Positions 1 to 10,290 are shown, counted from the first letter of the stretch. The stretch is 64,000 nt of DNA from Oryza sativa Japonica Group (GCF_034140825.1 NC_089039.1:4920001-4984000), one strand, 5' to 3'. A program made the numbers and translations. The notes: generated by a model not told the origin, from the letters alone.

Positions 1-1128
1 TGTCATGTACCTTAGATTTAACTATTAAAAATCTATAGGCAATGCTGTGATGAGCATATCCCAGAAAGACACAGTCCATAATCTTAGGTCCAAGTTTGCG
101 CTTCTTCGTTATTGGTACATTGACTTTCGCCAAGCACCCCCATGTGCGCAAATAAGAAAGTGATGGTTTTCTCCCAATCCATATCTCATATGGTGTTTTG
201 TCCTTATTTCTGTTAGGAACTCTGTTTAACACATGATTCGAGGTCAACAATGCCTCCCCCCACCATGCCTTAGGTAGTCCGGCGGTGTCCAACATGGCAT
301 TCACCAAGTTAGTCAGTGTGCGGTTCTTCCTTTCAGCAATCCCATTAGACTCGGGAGAATAGGGAGGCGTCCTCTCATGTATGAAGCCATGTTCCTCACA
401 GAATAAGTCAAACTCGTTTGAGAAAAACTCTCCACCACGATCAGACCTAAGCCTTTTAATCTTTCTGTCAAGTTGATTCTCAACTTCTGCCTTATAAATT
501 TTAAAATAATCTAGAGCCTCGTCTTTCGTTTTCAACAAGTACACATAGAAAAATCTAGTAGCATCATCAATCAACGTCATGAAATATCGTTTTCCACCCT
601 TCGTCAACACCCCATTCATTTCACAAAGATCTGAATGTAGGAGTTCTAGTGGTGCCAAGTTTCTCTCCTCGGCAGCCTTGTGAGGCTTGCGAGGTTGCTT
701 CAATTGCACACAACTATGACACTTAGAACCTTTGACAATGGAAAACTTAGGAATTAAACACATGCTAGAAAGCCGAGACATCAAGCCAAAATTAATATGA
801 CATAAACGTGAGTGCCAAACATTAGCCTCATCATCCACACTGCCACAAATATGGTTCACGGACTTATTGCAGAAATCAGAAAGGGAAAAGCAGAACAGGC
901 CTCCGCACTCATAACCTTTACCAATAAAATATCCATGTTTAGACACGACTACTTTATTAGACTCAAAAACCAACTTAAATCCGTCTTTAGTTAGACGGGA
1001 GCCACTGACAAGATTCCTGTCGATAGAAGGGACATGCTGCACGTTCTTCAGCTGCACGATCTTTCCCGAAGTAAACTTCAGATCTACCGTACCAACACCA
1101 TGAACAGAAGCATGTGACCCATTCCCCA

Positions 1129-2115
1129 TTAGGACGGTGGAACCCCTGCGGCCTGATAAGAAGAAAAGAATGAGATGTCAGCACAAACATGTACATTGGC
1201 CCTAGTATCAATCCACCAATTAGTTGACTGATTAACTAAAAAAACAGTAGGTAAATTACCATACCCGCTTCCATCTCCAGTGCTGCCAATGGTCACATTA
1301 TCAAACTTAGAAGTCTGCCCTGCAGGTGCCTTCATCCCCATGCGTTGTAGACACTTCCTGGCCAGATGGCCAGGTTGGCCACACACAAAGCAAGTCCCTT
1401 CATCCTGATTAGGATTGTTATTGTTCTTCTTCTGCTTCTTGAAGTTGGTGGTCTGTTGAGCTTTGTATTTCCCTTTGCTCTTGTTATGGGCCTTGTGCAC
1501 AACATTGGCACTAGATTGCCCACCATCGCCCTTAGACGCAGCATCTTTTTCCCGAGCTTTCTCCTCAATATCAAGAGACGCTATCAACCCCTCAATGGAG
1601 TATTCCTGTCTCTTGTGTTTGAGTGCAGTACCGAAACTTCTCCAAGATGGAGGTAGTTTCGCAATAATGCACCCGGCCACAAATTTGTCGGGTAAGACAC
1701 ACTTAAGGAGTTCGAGTTCCTTAGCCATGGTTTGTATCTCATGAGCCTGTTCGACTACAGAACGGTTGTCAGCCATCCTGTAGTCATGAAACTGCTCCAT
1801 GATGTACACATCAATGCTAGCATCAGTAGCACCGAATTTAGTATTCAATGCATCCCACAACTCCTTAGCGTCGGTCATGTGCATATACACCTCGACCAGA
1901 CGATCGCTAAGAACACTAAGAATGCATCCCACAAAGAGAGTAGTGGCTTCCTCGAATTGCTTCTGCTGATCAGTAGTAAGAATTCCTTCAGATTTGCCAG
2001 TACTCACCCAGAAGCATTTCATAGCTGTCAGCCACAGAGTGACCCTGATCTGCCATTTCTTAAAGTGCACACCGGTGAATTTATCCGGCCTCAGTGCATC
2101 GGCAAAACTAGCCAT
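1129..2115 (-). CDS. Copia gag polyprotein region (fossil element part)
   Basis: The reading frame from the ATG at 2115 starts MASFADALRPDKFTG, a typical copia gag opening. It includes the UBN2-like phrase LWDALNTKFGATD and a CCHC nucleocapsid knuckle, CFVCGQPGHLARKC, followed by a basic stretch. Upstream in-frame codons to 2430 lie in the LTR and leader and are unlikely to be coding. In this family gag packages element RNA in virus-like particles. It belongs to the 1-3191 element and is not a host gene. Confidence 0.85.
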   Translation of the reverse strand: MASFADALRPDKFTGVHFKKWQIRVTLWLTAMKCFWVSTGKSEGILTTDQQKQFEEATTLFVGCILSVLSDRLVEVYMHMTDAKELWDALNTKFGATDASIDVYIMEQFHDYRMADNRSVVEQAHEIQTMAKELELLKCVLPDKFVAGCIIAKLPPSWRSFGTALKHKRQEYSIEGLIASLDIEEKAREKDAASKGDGGQSSANVVHKAHNKSKGKYKAQQTTNFKKQKKNNNNPNQDEGTCFVCGQPGHLARKCLQRMGMKAPAGQTSKFDNVTIGSTGDGSGYGNLPTVFLVNQSTNWWIDTRANVHVCADISFFSSYQAAGVPPS

Positions 2116-2151
2116 AGTAAAATCACAGCGCCTATAATAAGGTTTTTGGAT

Positions 2152-3191
2152 TGTTGAAATTATAAGCACATAATGATTTAATTTATTCCATAAATAAATC
2201 ATGACATTGCAGATGTAGACTAGATTGAACGCATCATTAGATCTACATATGTAAACTAGGGAGTAAAACATGAACAGATCAAATATGCGCAACATGTCGA
2301 ACACGTACCGAGGTGGCGGAAAGACCGGTTGCTCGACAAGAACTACTCGCGGTTGCGGGCGTCGACGAAGGCGCGCAGCATGCGAGCGGAGAGGAAGGCA
2401 AGCCGTCACGGACGAACAGGGAGCAGTCACGCGAAGCGCTTCCCAAAAACCTTATTGCCGCCTTTTCCCGGTGCAGGATGTCGAAGGCAGAGGTTCCGGA
2501 GACCTACTCTCCTAATCGCCGGTGCACGCCGGTGAGCGGGATAGAGTAGTCTACGAGCAACGGCACAGTACAGAGTAGGAGTCAAACCCTAGATTGATTT
2601 CGCGTGTGTTGCGTGTAGGTGGCGGCTCGGTTTATATAGAGATAGGTCGATTGATCAGGGTGCCCGCACGATCTCCACTCCGCGTAACTGAACCGGATAA
2701 GTCGCACGTAACTTATCCGGACTCCACGCCGTTTTCACACACCGGATTTTTCGGAATGTTTCCGAAACAAAACAAATCCGAATTTCCCGCAGCAAAACAA
2801 AACTGCAAGTTTTCATGCACCGGACTTTTCGGAATGTTTCCAAAACAAAACAAATCCGAATTTCCCGTAGCAAAACAAAACTGCAAAAGGAGGCTGCATC
2901 TGCGCAAGGGTGAGGAGTCAATTTTGCGGACCATTCGACGCGTACGTCGTGCACGCGCCGCTTGCCCTGCCAGGCCAGGCGAGCGAGCGCGCGTGTGTTC
3001 CCCCTCTTCTATCCACCACACATGCTTCAAGTGGCTAGGAGGGCATCCTCCATTTTAAGGAGGTCCCCCTCTCCTAAAATAAGCAAGGTGGTACTAAACT
3101 CCACATGCATGCCATCCCATGAGGTGGGCTTTTGTGATTTTCCAAAGAATTAATCTTCGAGTGGGCCTTAGCCCATCCATTAATTCCAACA
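2152..3191 (-). repeat. 5' LTR of the copia element
   Basis: On the minus strand the interval begins TGTTGGAATTAATGG and ends TTTCAACA, the usual TG...CA form. A TATA-like TCTATATAAACC lies near 2630-2640, placing U3 at higher coordinates. U3 holds two tandem copies of a roughly 78-bp unit starting at 2742 and 2820, each with the near-palindrome TTTCGGAATGTTTCCGAAA or a close variant. The right end is clear. The left end is inferred from the CA next to the gag leader, because no textbook primer-binding site could be seen. Confidence 0.7.
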
Positions 3192-3338
3192 GAAGGTGGC
3201 AGCGGGGGATTGCGACGGCAACGGCGGCAAGTGGCATGGTGAGGTTGATGGGCTTTGACCAAGCTAGGTGAGGCGATGGTGGGACAATGGCGAGATGGGA
3301 GCGCTATATCCAATGTTCCTTGAGGAAGGCAGCGCTGA

Positions 3339-3582
3339 GAGTAAGTTCAATAGTATAGCCAACTACTAGCTCCAATTCATCTATAGCCAATCTAATAGCT
3401 CATTCATACAATAGTTACATACTACACTATTAATATCTGGTCCCACCTGTCATGCACACACTGTGTCTTGGAGTCTGTGCTACAGCTGGCTACAAATCTG
3501 TAGCTCGCTGCCCTTCTCTCTCCTCATTTATCTTCTTAAAATATGTTTGCAACTGGCTTATAGCCTGCTATTGTACCTGCTC
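3339..3582. mobile_element. 244-bp MITE with TGA target duplication
   Basis: It starts GAGTAAGTTCAATAG and ends CTATTGTACCTGCTC, which are imperfect inverted repeats, and it is flanked by TGA at 3336-3338 and 3583-3585. Copy B at about 26890 has the uninterrupted site, which confirms the edges. A 3-bp duplication suggests a PIF/Harbinger (Tourist-like) origin. The family name is not certain. Confidence 0.8.
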
Positions 3583-3656
3583 TGACGACGCTTATTTAGC
3601 CGCTGTCGGAGCTGCCAACTGTGCTGGCCCGTGGAGTCCTCCTCTCTCCTACCGAT

Positions 3657-4270
3657 CATAGTAGACAAAACCGGACCGGGCACTGAACTGCATGAGCTCT
3701 TGGTTCACCGGGTCACCGGTTGGACCGGCGGGTCGATCGGTTAAACTGTTGAACCAGAAAGTATATATATCATACATAATTTTACCTAAACCAGGTCACC
3801 AACCTAGCTTGGTGGTGTGTTAGATGCTCAGCCAAGGATCGATCCCCATGCGACGCACCATTTTTCTCATTTTATGCAATAAAAGGTAATTGGGCCGCAA
3901 TGGGCCTTAGAAGCCAGCCCATCTGCTTTGCAAACTGGCGGTTCAATAGAGCCCGGGTTGCCGGTTTTCCTCAAAAACCGTCCGGTTCATCCGGTTCACA
4001 CCGGGTTGATTGCATGAGCGGTCCTTAAAGCAAACCAAACCGGTGAGAGTGTTGGTTCCGGTTTTTTCCAGTTGATCCTTAAAGCAAACCGAACAGGTGA
4101 GAGTGCTAGTTCCGGTTTAAAGCAAACCGAACAGGTGAGAGTGCTGGTTCCGGTGAGAGTGTCGGTTTCGGTTTTTTCCAGTTGATCCTTAAAGCAAACC
4201 GAACAGGTGAGAGTGTTGGTTCCGGTTTTTTCCAGTTGGACCGCCTATCCGGTCCGGTTTTTATACTATG
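3657..4270. mobile_element. 614-bp hAT-like non-autonomous element
   Basis: The ends are CATAGTAGACAAAACCGGAC and, inverted, CATAGTATAAAAACCGGAC. The 8-bp direct repeat CTACCGAT flanks it at 3649-3656 and 4271-4278, the hAT target size, and copy B (about 26960) has the empty site. The interior has CCGG-rich ends and an irregular tandem array (4020-4240) with a unit containing AAAGCAAACCGAACAGGTGAG. Around 3805-3846 there is a tRNA-promoter-like pair, TAGCTTGGTGG and GGATCGATCCC. No coding capacity is visible. Confidence 0.75.
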
Positions 4271-4878
4271 CTACCGATGGCTTCGAAGCTACTCCTCTTA
4301 CTACATGGTGTTGAATTGCGAGGCGAGACATCCGTCTTCACCGTGCACAATGCTATAGTTAGGTTGTGCTGGCTTTCTTGTCCGGTTGGTAAGGGTCATG
4401 GGAGGTGGCAGCGACGAGCCTCTCCAACAGTGGTGGAGGTTGACCTTCGGCCGGATTTGGTGGTAGTGGCAGGTGCATCCAGCCTTTGATCCGTTTCTAT
4501 AGACTCGATCATGAAGGCTGGCCACCACTTGAATACCGACATGGATGATGTCTATGGGCGCACACACTCTCCTGAAGGTGATGTTGTCACGCCGCCTCTC
4601 TCATCTGTGTTGTGGGTGGACTCTTCGGGGGTGAAAACCTTGTTCTGGATATTTGGAATAATGATGGTGGCATTCAATATATCACCACCTTCTTGAAAGC
4701 GTCACATTGGAGGTTCTTTGTTGGAGCAGTGTCTTTATGGTAGTGTGTCTGTTAGACCGGGTTCGATAGTAATGATGGTAGAAAGATTTGGACAAATGAC
4801 TAATCTACAGCTCGGTAACTCTCCAACGTTTTTTTCATCTTTGGTTTGATGTCAGTCAAAGGCAATAAGCACCGTTTC

Positions 4879-5273
4879 ACCACCAGGACTATACCACTAG
4901 AATGTCTTCTTGCCATCTTCTTGCTTCACCTTGAGGGTTATTAATGTCAACACCATTTCACCATCGGGACTATTCTCACCTACAACTCATTAAGCATATT
5001 AGTCCCAAATCAATTATACAGTTGCCTTGATCAATGCCTACTTTGACTTTTGATTTGATGTTCATCAATAGATCGCATCATCTTGATCTTCGGTATTTCA
5101 TCTTGCGCTCTTCTTATAATGGATGCAGAATACTCATAGCTTTAAATGGCCTCGCACGGTCCATCATGACAAAGTCTTCACTCACCCTTCACCATCGAAT
5201 TCGGTCCATCGGCGGCAAGCCTCTTACTTCCACTTCACCCCGCATGGTCTATCATAGCCGAGTCGTGCTTGCC
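4879..5273. other. Spacer, no gene seen
   Basis: AT-rich sequence between the low-copy segment and the Cassandra-like array. An open frame at 5034-5291 has no recognisable domain. The text reads like decayed repeat sequence, but no family or edges were identified. Confidence 0.5.
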
Positions 5274-6091
5274 TGTGACCTCCCAGCCTAGGGCTTAATA
5301 GGATTAATAGAATACTCATATCAATAAGTTGCAACTTCTTTTCCGAAAGCCGGTCTCGGAAGAACTCCAGGGTTAAGCGTGGTTGGCCTAGAGCAATTTA
5401 GGGATGGGTGACCGATCGGGAAATTCTTCTCGGGTGCACACGAGTGAGGACAAAGTGTGCAGAAAAGACTTGTGTTGGTCTGTGGGGGCAGTCTATGACC
5501 TATAAAAGCTGGTGAGGATGTATAGACTATAAAAGCTGGTGAGGATGTGACATCCCAGCCTAGGGCTTAATAGGATTAATAGAATACTCAACCGATGGGG
5601 AAATGTCTCTGAAGAACTCCACGTGCTTGGCCTAGAGCAATTTAGGGGGCAGTCTATGACTTGCCTAGGGCTTAATAGGATTAATAGAATACTCAACCGA
5701 TCGGGAAATTCTTCCCGGGTGCGCACAGGAAGCCGGTCTCCGAAGAACTCCACTTGCTTGGCCTGGAGCAATTTAGGGGGCAGTCTATGACCTATAAAAG
5801 CTGGTGAGGATGTGACATCCCAGCCTAGGGCTTAATAGAATTATTAGAATACTCAACCGATCGGGAAATTCTTCCCGGGTGCACACCGGAAGCCGGTCTC
5901 CGAAGAACTCCACGTGTTTGGCCTAGAGCAATTTAGGGATGGGTGACCGATCGGGAAATTCTTCCCGGGTGCGTACGAGTAAGGACAAATTGTGCAGAAA
6001 AGACTTGTGTTGGTCTGTGGGGGCAGTCTATGACCTATAAAAGCTGCTAGATGTAAGTGGGCCCGGCCTAGGAGAGGCGGGTCGTTATTGC
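5274..6091 (+). repeat. Rearranged Cassandra-type TRIM LTR array with 5S rRNA-like blocks
   Basis: The LTR-start phrase TGTGACATCCCAGCCTAGGG (or a near copy) occurs at 5274, 5547 and 5813. Blocks resembling plant 5S rRNA occur at 5359-5436 and 5902-5970, and shorter ones at about 5611-5650 and 5737-5776. The match includes AGAACTCC, GTTAAGCGTG.TTGGCC and GGATGGGTGACC, that is, the A box and C box of the 5S promoter. CTATAAAAGCTG follows several blocks. Cassandra TRIMs are known to carry 5S sequence in their LTRs. Here LTR pieces are duplicated and shuffled head to tail. It is an old, broken element, not a 5S gene cluster. Confidence 0.8.
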
Positions 6092-6439
6092 CCATCATCG
6101 TCTTGCCATAGATAACCACTTCATCGTCTTGCCATATGAAAGTGCATCTAGGCCCCTAATGATTTTGGTGATTAATTACAATGCGATTAGAGAGGACTAA
6201 CATTTTTATTTAAGCAAATGTGAAGGTTGTTATGTCCTCAATGAATTAGCATAATGCATATCCCGCCAAATACGTTGATGAGATGTGATGCGGCAAAGGA
6301 CAAATGGTATATTATAACTTTTCTTTTCTTTTGAGTCAATAGGAAAGCCGCACTACTAAGAGGGATGATGCATTGAAATATGAAGAGTGATCAAAGTGCT
6401 CAAAATCTATTTTTAAAAGTGTTTCTCCTCAGTTTGGTG

Positions 6440-6860
6440 TGTTCTGGATATTTTCGGAGTTTTCCGAAACTCATTTTCGGACTTTCCGAAACTCAAGATT
6501 TTCGCTTCTAGAAATTTTCGGATATGTCCGAAAGTGATTTTCGGACTTTCCGAAAATGACTGCGAAGGCAAAAGTGGTTCTGTATATTTTCGGACTTGTC
6601 CGAAACTGATTTTCGGATTTTCCGATAATCATCAGTAGAGTCAATTTTGCTTCTGTATATTTTCGGACTTGTCCGAAAGTTATTTTCGGACTTTTCCGAG
6701 AACATCCAGAACGATGTTATTGGTACTGGAAATTTTCGGACTTGTCCAAAAAGTTTTCGGAATGTCCGAAAAATCCTTCGTTGACTTTGCTGTTGGTGCT
6801 AAGCTGGAATTTTCGGACATGTCCGAAAATCTTTCGGAATATCCGAAAATCTCAATTATT
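6440..6860. repeat. Array of palindromic TTCGGAC..GTCCGAA motifs in the LTR
   Basis: At least ten short near-palindromes of the form TTTTCGGACTTGTCCGAAA occur between 6440 and 6860, with spacers of 5-50 bp. Three more variants lie at 8872-8927 near the other end of the unit. Each can form a hairpin or serve as a dyad protein-binding site. They sit upstream of the likely transcription start of this LTR, so a U3 regulatory role is possible but unproven. Confidence 0.8.
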
Positions 6861-7322
6861 GTGCATAACGGGCAGAATCTGGGCTGTGGCTATAAATAGC
6901 CCCCTCCCCTCACTTGTGAGGGCTGCTGGTTCCATTCCAATCATTTGTGCCCTTGGCTTGTTCTCTCTCTAGCACTTTTGAGCCTTGCTTTCTTGTTTCC
7001 CCTCTCACCTGTGTTCGATTTGGATTTGGTGTGTGTGTGTGAGAGTTGTGGATTCGAGTTTGTGTGAGTGCTTGTTGTTGACTTCGTGAAGATTTGTGAG
7101 CACTTGCATCATCTCCGGGAGTTCTTTGCTTCATTTGTTACTCTTGGAGGTTGAGAACTCCTAGGCGGCTAGGTGTCGCTCCCGAGCCACCGATCTACTT
7201 GTGGTTGGCCGGGAGAAGTTTGTGAAGGTCGGGTCTCACCTCCGAAAGGGAAGAGATACCCTTAGTGGAAGGAGGAGTGCTTAGTGCAACCTCTTGAGGA
7301 AAGGGTTAGCTAAGACCCGGCT

Positions 7323-7472
7323 CTTAGTGAGCTCCTCAACGGAGAGTAGAATCCCCTCAAGGATTCGAACTTCGGGAACAACTTCGTGAGCTTTATCTTT
7401 GGTGACTTTACTTCCTCCCTCTCCACTAGCTTTGCTTGTTTGAGCCGCTATAGGTCTAGTTGCTGTTTGTGC
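7323..7472 (+). repeat. 150-bp direct repeat, left copy (partner 8662-8811)
   Basis: It begins CTTAGTGAGCTCCTCAACGG and ends TAGTTGCTGTTTGTGC. The partner copy at 8662-8811 is nearly identical. The two copies bracket the gag segment inside the SIRE-like LTR unit, as would result from a template switch or from capture of an internal segment within an LTR. Confidence 0.8.
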
Positions 7473-7526
7473 CGATGAGGTTGTGGTCAAGAAGATGGTT
7501 CGAGCAATCACTCCAAGAACTCTACC

Positions 7527-8666
7527 TTGGTGACCATCATTCGTGAGCGTCCGGACTACAAGACTCTCACACATCATGATTTGCTCGGACACATCATTGC
7601 CCATGACATGCTAATGCAAGAGTCCAAGGATGTCATCCAATACATCAACCAAAGCTCAACCGCAAGCATCAAGAAGGAAGACTTGGCTTTGAAGGCAAAG
7701 GAAGAAGAAGAAGAAGAGAACCGCAAGAGCAAGAGCAAGGCGGAGATCGATGATGAAGAGATGGCTCTCTTCGTCAAGAAGTTCGGCAAGTTCATGAGGC
7801 GAAGCGGCTTCTTCAAGGGAGGATCTTCCAAGCACTACTCCAACAAGTCAAGTGGAAGACACTCCGCAAGAGTGTGCTATGTGTGCAAAGAGCCCGGGCA
7901 CTTTATTGCGGATTGCCCTCACCTCAAGGATGGTTCCCACATGAAGGAAGATAAGAAGAAGAGTGAGAAGAAGGATGAGAAGAAGGAGAAGCACAAGCAT
8001 AACAAGAGGGAACATTATGGCCAAGCTCACCTTGGGATGATCTTCGGCTTCGACTCCGAGTTAAGCTCAAGTGATGAAGAAGGAGTCGCCACGTTCGCTG
8101 TCAAGCCTTCATCACCACCGAGACTCTTCGACTACTCAAGTGATGAGGATGCTCAGGTTTGCCTCATGGCAAAGGAGTTTAAGGTACCTTCTCCTCTTAA
8201 GTCATTTAATGTTGATCTTGTTAGTGATGAGGAGGATGAGGTTGAGGATGAGGTTATGGATGACGAATTGTTCAAGTCCATAACTAAGGAATCCCTACCA
8301 CATTTGAGTGAGTTGCTTGGGAGAATTGAGGACCAATATGCAACTCTTGAGAGGCAAGAGACTTTGCTCATTCGTGAGAAAGAGCGGTCTCATGAACTCA
8401 AGAGTGAGCTTGCTAAGGAGAGAGAAAAAAATGAGGCATTGGTACAGCTTTACAAGCAAACCAAAGAGTCTCATGCTAATCTTGAGGTGGCGAACGCTCA
8501 ACTTCAAGAGAGAGTGGATGGCTTGGACAAAGCATACCTCACTCTTGAAGAGAAGTTCAAAACCTTAAAGAATAGTGTCTCTCTCCCTAGCGAGCCATCT
8601 TGTTCCAAAATTGTCCCAAGCAATGAACCATGTGTGAGATGCAAAGATACTGATATTGAAGCTTAG
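7527..8666 (+). CDS. Gag-like protein of the SIRE-like unit (fossil element part)
   Basis: A 379-aa frame that begins in a gag segment (HDLLGHIIAHDMLMQ), then has a lysine/glutamate-rich stretch and a CCHC knuckle, CYVCKEPGHFIADC, around residues 113-126. A long acidic and coiled-coil C-terminal half follows. This is the gag layout of SIRE/Maximus copia elements. The frame has no protease or integrase joined to it, and it lies within the target-duplicated unit 6137-8990. It is element-derived, not a host gene. Confidence 0.75.
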   Translation: MVTIIRERPDYKTLTHHDLLGHIIAHDMLMQESKDVIQYINQSSTASIKKEDLALKAKEEEEEENRKSKSKAEIDDEEMALFVKKFGKFMRRSGFFKGGSSKHYSNKSSGRHSARVCYVCKEPGHFIADCPHLKDGSHMKEDKKKSEKKDEKKEKHKHNKREHYGQAHLGMIFGFDSELSSSDEEGVATFAVKPSSPPRLFDYSSDEDAQVCLMAKEFKVPSPLKSFNVDLVSDEEDEVEDEVMDDELFKSITKESLPHLSELLGRIEDQYATLERQETLLIREKERSHELKSELAKEREKNEALVQLYKQTKESHANLEVANAQLQERVDGLDKAYLTLEEKFKTLKNSVSLPSEPSCSKIVPSNEPCVRCKDTDIEA

Positions 8667-8995
8667 TGAGCTCCTCAACGGAGAGTAGAATCCCCTCAAG
8701 GATTCGAACTTCGGGAACAACCTCGTGAGTTTCATCTTTGGTGACTTTACTTCCTCTCTCTCCACTAGCTTTGCTTGTTTGAGCCGCTATAGGTCTAGTT
8801 GCTGTTTGTGCTAGCATATTCTTGTTGTAGGCAACTAGATCTAGGATTTACTTTGCTATTTGTGCTGACTCCGAAAATTTTCGGATATATCCGAAAATTT
8901 CAGAAATATCCGAAAATTACTGCTTCCGCTTTTAATTGATTTTTGAATTAGTCTATTCACCCCCCTCTCTAGGACTAACTGACACTTTTACCATA

Positions 8996-10140
8996 GTTAT
9001 GATGCCCATCTTATAACTTTAATTTTTTAACTAAATTTCAGAACTCAACTTAATCTCAACAATTCATGGAAATAGTTAGTTCCAACAATAGGGGTGTCAT
9101 TAATCAATAAAACAGTCCCCATATTCTTAGAGTCATATATATTTCAATCTCCGCTTACAAGACAACTCTAGGTCATAGATCTTTCATAGAGGTTCATCAA
9201 TTTCCCGCTGAGGGAGCTTGTTCTCTGACACCATATTACCATTTATTTCTTAAATAAATGAAGGAATTTTATGTCCCAAGATTCCTCTTATTTCCTCTAA
9301 ACTCATACTCCCTCGGTCACATAAAAACATCTTCTTGAGCTTCACGTTTGTTAAAAAAAAAGAACTTCTACCACGTCCTAGTATTAGTTCCTTTGTTGTT
9401 AAAATATAAGGATTTATAGGTTAAAATTTTATAGATAATATAATGATTCCTATATTGATTTTCACGATTCTCGTCATTCCAATAGTTCTATAGTTAATCA
9501 GATGGTTTGAATAAGAATGTAAGCAATTCAAAATTCAAAAATTGACAACCGAAGCAACCGAAAAGGAATCTTTTGATCCAGTCTTAATGTTCGCTAAATA
9601 ACCTAAAAAATCTTATATTTTGAAACGAGTCTTAGATAGAGGGACTATAGTAAGCAAATAATGTAGTGCAGTACTAGTAGTACTACCGGCCATGGAAAAA
9701 AATCAGTAATTAAATTATATTAGTGGTACTACATACGGATATTTTGATCTATTATCTATACTTTCTATATATTCTATATAGTTAATAATTACTAATAATT
9801 ATTAGAAATTAAAACTTAATATGTAAAAATATCACATCATCGTCCACTAGCATTTAAGTACTATTATAGAGCATCATAAATCTTATAAGCATGAAACATT
9901 ATCTAAAATATAATATTGTAAAGCTTAACATATAAATATGTAAAATATATTTTTGTTGATGCGAAAAACATCAAATTTAGTCGTCAACAATTTCTCACAT
10001 TATTTTCATAATATTTCAATATATTATTTCTAAATCTATATTTTTTTTACAGCAAAACGTGAAATATCATCTTGTTGTTACCATAAATTTGCTTTGGCCT
10101 TCTTTTATTCTTACCATCAAATTCACATTAGGCTTCTAGG
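8996..10140. other. AT-rich spacer with degraded repeats
   Basis: No coding frame of note. The stretch includes a possible Stowaway relic (9308-9645) and long AT-rich tracts (9700-10090). Nothing else could be assigned. Confidence 0.5.
9308..9645. mobile_element. Possible degraded Stowaway-like MITE
   Basis: TA then CTCCCTCGGTCACATAAAAA at the left and, inverted, a GTCCCTCTATCTAAGACTCG-like end next to TA at 9646. The ends resemble Stowaway termini, but the interior is longer than usual. The two ends may belong to different elements. Confidence 0.35.
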
Positions 10141-10141
10141 A

Positions 10142-10290
10142 GTTAGGCCGTGTTTAGATCAAATGTTTTTCTTCAAACTTCTTTTTCATCACACCAAAAT
10201 TTTCCTACATTAATAAACTTTTAACTTTTCTGTTATATCGTTTCAATTTTAACTAAACTTTTAATTTTAGCGTGAACTTAAAACACATTC
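10142..10290. mobile_element. MITE fragment (GGCCGTGTTTAGATC type)
   Basis: It starts TAGGCCGTGTTTAGATCAAA followed by AT-rich sequence with the rice-typical phrase CACCAAAATTTTCCTACATT. It resembles common PIF/Tourist-style insertions in rice. The right edge is not clear. Confidence 0.4.

Larger units (their letters stand above)
1..3191 (-). mobile_element. Ty1-copia LTR retrotransposon, 5' part (runs off the left edge)
   Basis: Read on the minus strand the order is 5' LTR (3191-2152), gag (from about 2115), protease region, then integrase, which continues past base 1. Integrase is recognisable from the DDE-region phrases SDRGGEFFS and ERKNRTLTNLVNAML encoded around 300-480, and from a core of the TLIDDATRFFYVYLL type around 540-600. 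Gag before integrase with reverse transcriptase expected further left is the copia order. The element looks fairly well preserved in the visible part. Its 3' half and 3' LTR lie outside the window, so neither age nor completeness can be judged here. Confidence 0.9.
3234..4878. repeat. Low-copy segment, copy A (split by two TIR elements)
   Basis: The blocks 3234-3338, 3583-3656 and 4271-4878 match, in order and orientation, 26781-27155 and 31638-32030 (copy B). Shared landmarks are CTTTGACCAAGCTAGGTGAGG, GGAGGTGGCAGCGACGAG, AATACCGACATGGATGATG and GGTTCGATAGTAATGATGG. Copy A carries insertions at 3339-3582 and 3657-4270 that copy B lacks, so copy B shows the empty sites. No protein family was recognised. 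The segment may be an old repeat or part of a segmental duplication that also includes membrane-protein genes A and B. Confidence 0.75.
6137..8990 (+). mobile_element. SIRE/Maximus-like copia LTR unit with gag segment inside
   Basis: The unit begins TGAAAGTGCATCTAGGCCCC, ends GACACTTTTA, and is flanked by the 5-bp direct repeat CCATA at 6132-6136 and 8991-8995, as expected for an integrated LTR unit. LTR-type sequence fills 6137-7472 and 8662-8990. The two parts share an almost identical 150-bp direct repeat (7323-7472 and 8662-8811). Between them lies a gag-like frame. No second full LTR, protease, integrase or reverse transcriptase is present. It is therefore best read as a solo-LTR-like derivative that contains gag sequence. 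The family assignment comes from the LTR start and the gag style. Confidence 0.75.

Noticed and set aside
5359-5970. 5S rRNA genes
   Set aside because: The similarity covers only the internal promoter part, the gene ends do not match, and the flanks are Cassandra-type LTR text.
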